DNA of 7,578 bases from Bdellovibrio sp. CG10_big_fil_rev_8_21_14_0_10_47_8 (GTDB lineage Bacteria; Bdellovibrionota; Bdellovibrionia; Bdellovibrionales; Bdellovibrionaceae), in the NCBI GenBank assembly GCA_002773975.1, contig PEZR01000056.1:2723-10300 (forward strand). Reading direction: 5' to 3'. This document shows positions 1 through 5,494 of the stretch, one piece after another. The position numbers were made by a program, and so were the translations under genes. The notes under the pieces were generated by a model that worked only from the letters and a program-made list of their open reading frames with translations, was not told the DNA's origin and ran no database searches. Position 1 is the first letter of the stretch, and every line of letters starts with the position of its first letter.

Positions 1-121
1 CGGTTCTCTCCTGGCCCTGAGGCCCGTCAAAAAGGAACGTTTTCATTAAGCCCACCTAATATTTCGGTCTAGTTTTAAAAAAACTGGAGCCCAAATTCGT
101 TGATTTGCCCAAACTTTACTG
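1..121. other. Left-edge stretch without a recognisable gene
   Basis: No confident gene is seen here. Two + strand frames are open from the window edge and close at TAA 47-49 and TAG 70-72, so the last residues of an upstream gene could lie here, but 15 to 23 codons cannot be judged. A short A/T palindrome-like stretch lies near 71-85 (AGTTTT then AAAACT). TTGATT at 100-105 and TTGCCC at 105-110 resemble weak -35 boxes, but neither has a good -10 at the right distance, so no promoter is called. Confidence 0.3.
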
Positions 122-251
122 ACAGACTTTAAGACAGGAACCAATGTCTTGGATTGGGACAAGAGTCTGTGAGCAAAGGAATGTTTTACAGACTGAAGTT
201 CGGGAAAACACGAAATCGACAGGCCTTCGGGCGGATCGGTTTCAACGAACT
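122..251 (+). ncRNA. Candidate structured RNA or leader upstream of the luxR-type gene
   Basis: I do not recognise this as a known RNA family; the call rests on visible pairing only. ACAGACT (122-128) can pair with AGTCTGT (164-170), extended by T·G and T-A to nine pairs. Inside, AAGACA (131-136) can pair with TGTCTT (145-150), or alternatively CCAAT (141-145) with ATTGG (153-157). A second exact ACAGACT (188-194) can pair with the same AGTCTGT, so the two outer stems exclude each other. Further on, GAAATCGA (212-219) pairs with TCGGTTTC (236-243) over eight pairs with one G·T, capped by GCC-TTCG-GGC (223-232). AGTTCG (197-202) with CGAACT (246-251) encloses that hairpin. A further short stem, CCCCA/TGGGG, lies at 279-296. 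The region could be an independent small RNA or the 5' leader of the gene at 409. Strand is inferred from the neighbouring gene. Confidence 0.35.
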
Positions 252-360
252 GAGTTTATCCAAGCGCTGGACCGCGGTCCCCAAAAATTTCTGGGGGCAG
301 GCTTTTAGTGCGAGTTTTGTTGCAAGTAAATGGGGAACAGAAAAAGTAACAAATGATTAA
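154..360 (+). CDS. Doubtful small ORF, up to 68 residues, unrecognised
   Basis: The frame is open from TTG 154 (68 residues), with alternative starts at GTG 169 and ATG 181 (59 residues), ending at TAA 358-360. The product would be basic and rich in Phe and Trp, with no motif, signal peptide or membrane segment that I recognise. None of the starts has a good Shine-Dalgarno: AAAGGA touches ATG 181 directly with no spacer. It overlaps the structured RNA candidate, which is the better explanation of this stretch. It is listed only because a peptide cannot be excluded by eye. Confidence 0.12.
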   Translation: MGQESVSKGMFYRLKFGKTRNRQAFGRIGFNELSLSKRWTAVPKNFWGQAFSASFVASKWGTEKVTND

Positions 361-362
361 CC

Positions 363-385
363 AAGACTTCTGAATAGGGAGTCTT
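363..385 (+). promoter_or_regulatory. Hairpin in the leader of the luxR-type gene
   Basis: AAGACTTC (363-370) pairs with GGAGTCTT (378-385) over eight positions, one of them T·G, around the 7-base loop TGAATAG. It ends just before the purine-rich ribosome binding site (AAGGAAGGGAG, 393-403). No T-run follows on either strand, so it is not a typical intrinsic terminator. A role in mRNA stability or translation control, or an operator reading of the dyad, is inference. Confidence 0.35.
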
Positions 386-408
386 AAATTAAAAGGAAGG
401 GAGCACGG

Positions 409-819
409 ATGCTCAGAGATGTCCTAATACAAAAAGGTCTGTCGAACAGAGAAGCTGAGGTTGCAGAACTGGTTTCTAAAGGTTTGTCGAACAAGGAAGT
501 TGCAAACCAATTGTTCGTCACAGAGAAGACGGTGAAGTTTCACCTCACAAATATCTACAAAAAAATGAGCGTGAAATCACGCGCACAATTGATTGTTTGG
601 TGTTTGCCACACCTTGGATTCGTCGAGAACGAAGTTCGAAGCGAGCCCACAGTTCAGGCTGCCAATGGTTTTACCAACGCAGCGGCGCCACAAACAATTC
701 CAGCTGGAAACGCAACAGTTGGTGGAGCGACTCCGACAATTATCCCCGGACGAACCAATGATCTTGGTGGCGGCGGCGGTAATCGCGGTGGAAACTCTGA
801 CGTCGGAATGGGCGTTTAG
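409..819 (+). CDS. Small LuxR/GerE-type HTH regulator with Gly-rich tail
   Basis: This 136-residue protein is almost only a DNA-binding domain. Residues about 9-66 match the LuxR/GerE helix-turn-helix: LSNREAEVAELVSKGLSNKEV followed by the recognition helix TEKTVKFHLTNIYKKM (38-53). There is no N-terminal receiver, autoinducer or PAS domain, so how it senses a signal is not visible. Residues 67-136 form a low-complexity tail rich in Ala, Pro, Thr and Gly, ending with GGGGGNRGG and a short acidic/Gly end; it looks disordered. ATG 409 is chosen because AAGGAAGGGAG lies five bases upstream and the HTH begins soon after. The long structured leader (122-385) suggests regulation at RNA level. A thioesterase gene follows 28 bases downstream and may be co-transcribed. 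The role as a transcription factor is family knowledge; its targets are unknown. Confidence 0.85.
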   Translation: MLRDVLIQKGLSNREAEVAELVSKGLSNKEVANQLFVTEKTVKFHLTNIYKKMSVKSRAQLIVWCLPHLGFVENEVRSEPTVQAANGFTNAAAPQTIPAGNATVGGATPTIIPGRTNDLGGGGGNRGGNSDVGMGV

Positions 820-847
820 TTTAAAATAAGAAGGGTCATCACGGTCA

Positions 848-1321
848 ATGCAAACCAGTCTAAAAACTGCAGCTGCTTCTGAAGTCGTGATGACCCAGTT
901 AGTTTTACCTAGCCATACTAACGCCCTCGACACAATTTTCGGGGGCGTTATTATGTCATGGATCGATATCTGCGCAGCGATCGCTGCTCAAAGACACTCA
1001 CGAAAAGTTGTTGTCACCGCCTCGATGGATCAAATGAGTTTTGTAGCGCCGGTAAAAAAGGGTTGGGTGGTAAACCTCAGGGCCCGAGTTAATTTCGTCG
1101 CAAAAACTTCGATGGAAGTCGGTGTTCGAGTCGATGCCGAAAACCCCAAAACCGGAGAGACTTTTCACACGGCGACAGCCTATCTGACTTTTGTGGCGTT
1201 GGGTGATGATGGTAAGCCCTCATCAGTGCCACCGTTGGTGACGGACACCCCCGAAGACAAACGACGTTTCCAAGAAGCTGAAAGCCGCCGCCAAATTCGC
1301 CTCGCGAATAAGAAACGATAG
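848..1321 (+). CDS. YciA-like hotdog-fold acyl-CoA thioesterase
   Basis: The 157-residue protein fits the single-hotdog acyl-CoA thioesterases of the YciA/BACH group, which hydrolyse acyl-CoA to free acid and CoA in the cytoplasm, usually as hexamers. Family marks in order: MTQLVLPSHTNALDTIFGG (15-33), WIDICAAIAAQRH (38-50) with Asp40 as the likely catalytic acid, ASMDQMSFVAPVKKG (58-72), a central strand at 73-96, and the family's FVALGDDGKPSSVPPL (115-130) followed by an Arg-rich C-terminal helix. Length is normal for the group. ATG 848 gives the expected short N-terminus; the likely ribosome binding site AAGAAGGG (828-835) is 12 bases away, somewhat far. It lies 28 bases after the LuxR-type gene on the same strand, so an operon is plausible. 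Acyl chain preference cannot be read from the sequence. Confidence 0.88.
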   Translation: MQTSLKTAAASEVVMTQLVLPSHTNALDTIFGGVIMSWIDICAAIAAQRHSRKVVVTASMDQMSFVAPVKKGWVVNLRARVNFVAKTSMEVGVRVDAENPKTGETFHTATAYLTFVALGDDGKPSSVPPLVTDTPEDKRRFQEAESRRQIRLANKKR

Positions 1322-1349
1322 ATTTCAAAAGACCCAGCGACAATAGATC

Positions 1350-1433
1350 TTAGAAGGTTCCGTTAATTCCAAGCTCCATGCCGGATTCTTTAAGGTCAAC
1401 GCTGACATCATTAATTTTGCCTGATTGGTTCAT
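1350..1433 (-). pseudogene. Possible relic: C-terminus of an outer-membrane beta-barrel protein
   Basis: On the - strand a 27-codon frame runs from ATG (1433-1431) to TAA (1352-1350). Its end, MELGINGTF, alternates hydrophobic residues (M, L, I, G, F) and finishes in Phe, the pattern of the C-terminal beta-signal recognised by the BAM complex. The part before it (DVSVDLKESG) reads like the preceding hairpin of a barrel. A stop codon lies directly upstream of the ATG, there is no ribosome binding site, and the rest of a barrel is absent. The simplest reading is the stub of a decayed gene. A chance frame is possible, as 27 codons is very short. Confidence 0.25.
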
Positions 1434-1456
1434 TTAGGGCGGACGATCGAATATAG

Positions 1457-1615
1457 GTGCAAAAGGACAGGCTGGAAGAGTGGGGACTTCGCATTTATTT
1501 CGAGGGCAATCATCGACAGCGAGAGCTTGGCTACGGTGAGCGGGTGCTTTATCTGAAAAGATGGAATGAGTATCTTTATCGCCTGAAGGCTAAAAGGGCT
1601 TTGCCTCGGGAGTGA
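1457..1615 (+). CDS. Unrecognised 52-residue ORF, intact small gene or gene fragment
   Basis: I do not recognise this product. The frame opens at GTG 1457, right after an in-frame TAG (1454-1456), and closes at TGA 1613-1615. The protein is basic and rich in Arg, Leu, Tyr and Trp (RLEEWGLRIYFEG, then ERVLYLKRWNEYLYRLKAKR), and its second half could form an amphipathic helix. Codon choice resembles the flanking genes, which speaks for coding. Against it, no Shine-Dalgarno precedes the GTG and the length is small. It may be the C-terminal remnant of a larger protein. It sits alone in the gap between the thioesterase and the convergent hflX. Confidence 0.35.
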   Translation: MQKDRLEEWGLRIYFEGNHRQRELGYGERVLYLKRWNEYLYRLKAKRALPRE

Positions 1616-1628
1616 CTCTGTCAGCCCG
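1607..1628. terminator. Hairpin in the convergent gap, possible weak terminator
   Basis: CGGG (1607-1610) pairs with CCCG (1625-1628) and TGAC (1613-1616) with GTCA (1620-1623), around a TCT loop with a small 2x1 internal loop. It lies between the convergent thioesterase and hflX and overlaps the stop codon of the 52-residue ORF. No T-run follows on the + strand. On the - strand a CTTTT lies about 20 bases further on, after a 3-bp stem. Termination in either direction is a guess based on position. Confidence 0.2.
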
Positions 1629-1662
1629 GCCGGTCAACCCAGTCAGTCAACCAACCCAGCAG
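1616..1662. repeat. C-rich micro-repeats after hflX
   Basis: Short imperfect repeats of GTCA(A/G)CC occur at 1620, 1633 and 1646, with extra GTCA and AACC units between and the palindrome CCGGCCGG at 1627-1634. They fill the space just beyond the hflX stop codon. No function is evident; slippage products are a simple explanation. Confidence 0.3.
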
Positions 1663-2925
1663 CTACTTCACTAAATAATCTTTCCAGCGATTGATCAAAG
1701 CTGGAGTCATTTGTGCGTAACAAATGGTGCCTTCGGTGGCGGATTCTTTGCGCACGATCTTGGTTTCTCGGGACAGGTCATAGATTTTGTATTCTTGCTG
1801 TTTTGGGAAATACAGTTCGATGTCGGTTTGCATTTCATTGACGGCTTCGGCCATCATTTTTTTCAGTTGGTCCAGGCCTTGACCCGTGAGGGCCGAGACA
1901 AAAACTCGGGGATAATGTCGGACCTGAAATTGTCTTTCCAGCGGGGCGACATCGACCTTGTTAAAGACGTGGATCAGTTTTTTGTCTTCCCACTGGAACT
2001 CTTTCATTAACTGTTCCACGACTTCGATCTGGCGATTCATATTGGGGCTGGATAAATCCACGACGTGCAAGAGCACGTCGGCCTCAGCGCTTTCTTCAAG
2101 TGTTGCTTTAAAGGCTTCGATCAACTGGGTGGGAAGTTTTCGAATAAACCCCACTGTGTCAGTGACCACCGCAGGAGGTCCCTCGGGCAGAAACACTTTT
2201 CTGGTCGTGGGGTCTAGGGTGGCAAAGACCTGATTTTTCGCCAAAGTCTGTGCGCCAGTGAGTCGATTTAAGATCGAGCTTTTTCCCGAGTTCGTATAAC
2301 CGATCAATGCAAAGCTTGGAATTTCATGTCGGCGCCGGGAGCTTCTGTGCTGAGCGCGATTTTTTCTGACACCTTCAAGTTTCTTTTTAATCAAAGACAC
2401 TCGGTCGCGAATTCGACGGCGATCATTCTCAAGGGCGGTTTCGCCTGGGCCCCTGGTTCCAATTCCGCCGCCAAGACGAGAAAGAGATCCCATCCAGGCA
2501 TCAATCATTCTCGGCAACTGGTCCAGCATCTGCGCAAGCTCAACCTGCAGTTTTCCTTCGTAGGTCTGCGCTCGGAGGGCAAAGATGTCCAAAATCAATT
2601 GATTGCGATCCAAGATTTTACAGCCAATTCCAGTTTCCAAGTTTCGAGCTTGTACACCCGACAGTTGGTGATCCATGACCACCAAGGTGGCTTGAGATTC
2701 TTGCACCATCTGTTTGATTTCATCGACTTTTCCGGAGCCAATCAGCGTTGCTGGATTCCATTGTGCCAAGGTTTGAATGACCGAGCCCACGACCTCGCCG
2801 CCCGCGGCAGAGACCAGCTCTTCAAGTTCCAATAGATTTTCTTTAATTTCTGAGGTGGCTTCTGATTTGAGGCCGACTCCGATGACGATGGCTCGATCTG
2901 AGGTTTTAATTTGTGCTTTATTCAG
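1663..2925 (-). CDS. hflX: GTPase HflX, probable CTG start
   Basis: HflX is a ribosome-binding GTPase that splits stalled 70S ribosomes under stress. Numbered from the CTG, the 420 residues show the HflX N-terminal domain (IGSGKVDEIK, 62-71; the glycine-rich SRLGGGIGTRGPGET at 149-163 and the basic coil after it) and then the G domain: P-loop GYTNSGKSS (209-217), switch I FATLDPTTR (234-242), DTVGF (256-260), NKVD (322-325) and SAL (344-346). Length is close to the E. coli protein (426). The first conventional start, TTG at 2832-2830, would remove the conserved opening strand RAIVIGV (11-17). Upstream of it, before an in-frame TAG, the only plausible initiator is CTG 2925-2923, nine bases after a perfect AGGAGG. 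It has its own likely promoter and lies 78 bases after maeB on the same strand. Confidence 0.93.
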   Translation of the reverse strand: MNKAQIKTSDRAIVIGVGLKSEATSEIKENLLELEELVSAAGGEVVGSVIQTLAQWNPATLIGSGKVDEIKQMVQESQATLVVMDHQLSGVQARNLETGIGCKILDRNQLILDIFALRAQTYEGKLQVELAQMLDQLPRMIDAWMGSLSRLGGGIGTRGPGETALENDRRRIRDRVSLIKKKLEGVRKNRAQHRSSRRRHEIPSFALIGYTNSGKSSILNRLTGAQTLAKNQVFATLDPTTRKVFLPEGPPAVVTDTVGFIRKLPTQLIEAFKATLEESAEADVLLHVVDLSSPNMNRQIEVVEQLMKEFQWEDKKLIHVFNKVDVAPLERQFQVRHYPRVFVSALTGQGLDQLKKMMAEAVNEMQTDIELYFPKQQEYKIYDLSRETKIVRKESATEGTICYAQMTPALINRWKDYLVK

Positions 2926-2930
2926 ATAGC

Positions 2931-2971
2931 AAAGCCTCCTCTACCTAAAATTGTAGCAAAACAGAGGCTTT
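2931..2971 (-). repeat. Inverted repeat spanning the hflX promoter and ribosome binding site
   Basis: AAAGCCTC (2971-2964 on the - strand) and GAGGCTTT (2938-2931) are perfect 8-base inverted arms, extendable by one G·U, with 25 bases between. The downstream arm covers four bases of AGGAGG and the spacer; the upstream arm lies in the -35/-10 spacer of the predicted hflX promoter. Only RNA arriving from maeB would contain both arms. As DNA it could also serve as an operator. Confidence 0.45.
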
Positions 2972-2977
2972 TGTCTA
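2935..2977 (-). promoter_or_regulatory. Probable hflX promoter and Shine-Dalgarno
   Basis: On the - strand, TAGACA (2977-2972) and TACAAT (2955-2950) are separated by 16 bases and resemble sigma-70 -35 and -10 boxes; TACAAT matches the consensus in five of six positions. The start of transcription should fall near 2943, giving a leader of only about 18 bases, with AGGAGG (2940-2935) almost at the 5' end and nine bases before the CTG start. The strong ribosome binding site is what fixes the hflX start. Confidence 0.5.
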
Positions 2978-3003
2978 GGAGAAAATTCTGAACACCTTAA
3001 GGC

Positions 3004-5316
3004 TTACTTCTTCTTTCTTCTCTCCGTCAGATATTGAGCTTCTAGCGCCGTCAGAACCACCGAGTTGACGATGGCATCCACCGTGGTGGTTCTCTGTAAA
3101 ACGTTGGCTGAGCGTCGAATGCCCATCAAAAAAGGCCCAATCACTTCGCCTCTTCCCAGCTGTTGCAGAAGCTTATAGGAAATATTTGAAGATTCTAAGT
3201 TAGGGAAAATCAAAATATTGGCGTCTCCTTTAAGGTCACTAAACGGAAAAATTCGGCTGAGAATTTCAGAGTTCACGGCTGTATCGGCCTGCATTTCTCC
3301 ATCCACCATCAGATCTGGGCGCGCTTCTTTGATCAGTTCTGTAGCTCTTCTCATTTTTGATGGAGAGCCTGGCTCGTTGCCAAAATTAGAATAGCTGAGC
3401 ATCGCAATACGAGGTTCGACGTTGAAGTATTCAGCGACCCGGGCGCATTGAAGAGCGATGGTTGCTAGCTGCTCAGCGGAAGGGTCAATATTCACGGTGG
3501 TATCGGCCAAGATCAAAAAACGATCTTCAAGCAAAACCAAGTTGCATCCGCAAGGAACTGCATCCCGGGCGACGCCAATGGTTTGCAGGATAGGTCGAAC
3601 GGCCTCTCCAAATTTGATCGAAGATCCAGTCACAAGGCCATCGGCATCGCCTTGTTCCACCATCATGGCGGCAAAGTAGTTCGGATCGGCCATCAAACGC
3701 TCAGCTTCGCGAGCTGTAACGCCTTTTCGTTGGCGTCGAAGATACAGATCTTCAGCATATTTTTTGAAATTTGCATGGTTGGACGGGTGAATCACGGGAA
3801 TTTCATTGAGAATCGGAAGATCTAGCGCCCGAATTTTTTCTTTCACTCGTTCTGGATAGCCCAAGATTATCGGTTCACAGATCTTTTCTTCGACGATGAT
3901 TTGTAAAGCCTTTAGAATTTTGGTGGAAGACCCCTCGGGGAATACAATTTTCGGAAGCTGTCCATCGTTGGCCGCCGCATTGGCTCGAACTTTGTGAATC
4001 ACCGAGCGAATGAAAACTTTCTCTGGACCTTGATAGGCCTCAAGAGTGTCTCGGTAGGCATTGAAGTCTTCAATTCTTTTTTGCGCAACGCCAGAATCCA
4101 TCGCGGCCTTCGCGACAGCCGGAGCAACCCACAAGAGGACTCGTGGATCAAAAGGTTTTGGAATCAGGTAGTCTGCCCCAAATTTAAAATTTTTGCCACC
4201 GTACGCAGCAGAGACTCTTTCTGGCACGTCTTCTTGGGCCAGCTTCGAAAGAGCTTGAACTGCGGCCAGCTTCATCTCTTCATTGATCTGAGTGGCGCGG
4301 GTATCTAGGGCACCTCGGAAAATTGAAGGAAAGCCGAGCACATTGTTGACCTGGTTTGGGTAATCCGATCGGCCAGTTGCAATAATCGCGTCAGGTCTAG
4401 CCGCGCGAGCTTGGTCGGGCTCAATTTCAGGGTCAGGATTTGCCATTGCGAAAATAATAGGATTCTTTGCCATGGGCATGATCATTTCTGGGGTCAGTGC
4501 TCCTGCTACACTGAGACCGATAAAGACATCGGCGCCGACAAGGGCTTGGGACAGATTGCGAGCTTCGGTTTCAACTGCGAAAAATTCTTTATGTTTGTTC
4601 ATGCCCTCTTTGCGGCCCTTGTAAATCGGGCCAGAGCTATCACACATGAGGAGGTTCTCTTTACGAACGCCCAGCGATAAAAAGATGTTCGAACAAGCTA
4701 CGGCAGCGGCGCCCGCACCATTAACGACGATGCGGATGTCAGAAAGTTTTCGCTGAGTCACTTTGCAGGCGTTCAGCAAGGCGGCTCCGGAAATAATGGC
4801 AGTCCCATGCTGATCATCATGGAAAACCGGGATTTTCATTTCTTTCTTCAGTCGCTCTTCGATTTCAAAGCATTCAGGGGCCTTGATGTCCTCGAGATTA
4901 ACTCCTCCAAATGTTGGCTCTAGAGCTTTGACCGTCGAGATAAAGGACTCGACATCCAGTGCATTGAGTTCGATGTCAAAGACATCAATGCCCGCAAACT
5001 GTTTGAACAAAAGGCCCTTTCCCTCCATGACGGGTTTTGAGGCTAGGGGGCCGATGTTTCCTAGGCCAAGTACAGCAGTGCCGTTTGAGATGACCGCAAC
5101 CAAGTTTCCCTTGGCTGTGTAGTCATAAACTTTTGATGGATCCTTTGCGATCACTCGGCATGGAACCGCGACCCCTGGGGAGTAAGCTAGACTCAAGGCT
5201 TTTTCAGTGTTGGTGGGCTTGCTGGCGATGACTTCAATTTTTCCAGGTTTCCCTTTGGAGTGAAAGTCGAGAGCCTCTTGTTCGGCCGGAGTAAAAACAG
5301 TTGGTTTCTGTGACAT
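3004..5316 (-). CDS. maeB: NADP-type malic enzyme fused to phosphotransacetylase domain (MaeB)
   Basis: The 770-residue protein is a typical MaeB fusion (E. coli 759). It oxidatively decarboxylates malate to pyruvate and CO2, making NADPH in this family, in the cytoplasm. Malic N-terminal domain about 20-165: SPGVA (46-50), NGTAVLGLGNIGPLASKPV (78-96) with the catalytic Lys94, EDIKAPECFEIE (142-153) and VFHDDQHGT (164-172) holding metal-binding Asp residues. The NAD(P) domain about 166-425 has NGAGAAAVAC (199-208) and FAMANPDPEIEP (289-300). The phosphotransacetylase-like domain about 440-765 has VFPEGSS (458-464), VDGEMQADTA (671-680) and FPNLESSNISYKLL (704-717); in E. coli it is regulatory rather than catalytic. 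ATG 5316 is preferred over TTG 5337 because GAGGGA lies six bases upstream of it. It diverges from fadI, and hflX lies downstream on the same strand. Confidence 0.95.
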   Translation of the reverse strand: MSQKPTVFTPAEQEALDFHSKGKPGKIEVIASKPTNTEKALSLAYSPGVAVPCRVIAKDPSKVYDYTAKGNLVAVISNGTAVLGLGNIGPLASKPVMEGKGLLFKQFAGIDVFDIELNALDVESFISTVKALEPTFGGVNLEDIKAPECFEIEERLKKEMKIPVFHDDQHGTAIISGAALLNACKVTQRKLSDIRIVVNGAGAAAVACSNIFLSLGVRKENLLMCDSSGPIYKGRKEGMNKHKEFFAVETEARNLSQALVGADVFIGLSVAGALTPEMIMPMAKNPIIFAMANPDPEIEPDQARAARPDAIIATGRSDYPNQVNNVLGFPSIFRGALDTRATQINEEMKLAAVQALSKLAQEDVPERVSAAYGGKNFKFGADYLIPKPFDPRVLLWVAPAVAKAAMDSGVAQKRIEDFNAYRDTLEAYQGPEKVFIRSVIHKVRANAAANDGQLPKIVFPEGSSTKILKALQIIVEEKICEPIILGYPERVKEKIRALDLPILNEIPVIHPSNHANFKKYAEDLYLRRQRKGVTAREAERLMADPNYFAAMMVEQGDADGLVTGSSIKFGEAVRPILQTIGVARDAVPCGCNLVLLEDRFLILADTTVNIDPSAEQLATIALQCARVAEYFNVEPRIAMLSYSNFGNEPGSPSKMRRATELIKEARPDLMVDGEMQADTAVNSEILSRIFPFSDLKGDANILIFPNLESSNISYKLLQQLGRGEVIGPFLMGIRRSANVLQRTTTVDAIVNSVVLTALEAQYLTERRKKK

Positions 5317-5359
5317 AAAAGTTCCCTCATGAGTCAATGGCTATCAAACTAGAGCCCAG

Positions 5360-5438
5360 AGTCTAAAATGTCATTTGTTTTGCAATCCGTCATTGTTCGT
5401 AGGGAGTTATTCTCAAACGAGAAAATTAGCTTTAGACT
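5360..5438. promoter_or_regulatory. Divergent maeB / fadI control region with mirrored TTTAGACT boxes
   Basis: The 178 bases between the two start codons contain AGTCTAAA at 5360-5367 and its exact inverse TTTAGACT at 5431-5438. Read outward, each contains TAGACT, a 4-of-6 match to a -10 box, at a workable distance from its gene. For fadI, TTCTCA (5410-5415) with a 17-base spacer could be the -35; for maeB I see no good -35. A small dyad, TTCTC-AAAC-GAGAA (5410-5423), overlaps that -35 and could be an operator. Promoter function and any shared regulator are inference. Confidence 0.35.
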
Positions 5439-5494
5439 ATGAAGCGAAGTTAGAATCGAAGTTTGGAAAAAGTTTTCTCATGGAAGGAGAAAAG

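Noticed and set aside
129..163. Resemblance to a c-di-GMP (GEMM) riboswitch core: ACAGG and AACC before, GGGAC after, a short stem
   Set aside because: The conserved GCA/GC bases, the GNRA loop on the first stem and the second receptor stem are missing, so I regard it as coincidence.
144..308. 54-codon + strand frame from ATG 144 with AGGA five bases upstream
   Set aside because: The product has no recognisable feature, and both the AGGA and the ATG lie inside predicted RNA hairpins. RNA structure explains the stretch better.
577..933. - strand frame of 118 codons
   Set aside because: It is antisense to the LuxR-type gene and the thioesterase, which have clear family motifs, and its translation shows no domain.
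2830..2832. TTG as the hflX start
   Set aside because: It has no ribosome binding site and would delete the conserved first strand of the protein.
2326..2835. + strand frame of 169 codons
   Set aside because: Antisense shadow of hflX, whose motifs are unambiguous.
5317..5337. Seven-residue N-terminal extension of MaeB from TTG 5337
   Set aside because: GAGGGA lies between this TTG and ATG 5316 at ideal spacing for the ATG.
5375..5494. 40-residue N-terminal extension of the thiolase from TTG 5375
   Set aside because: The extension is not thiolase-like, and a strong GGAAGGAG precedes ATG 5495. The intermediate ATG 5480 lies before that ribosome binding site.
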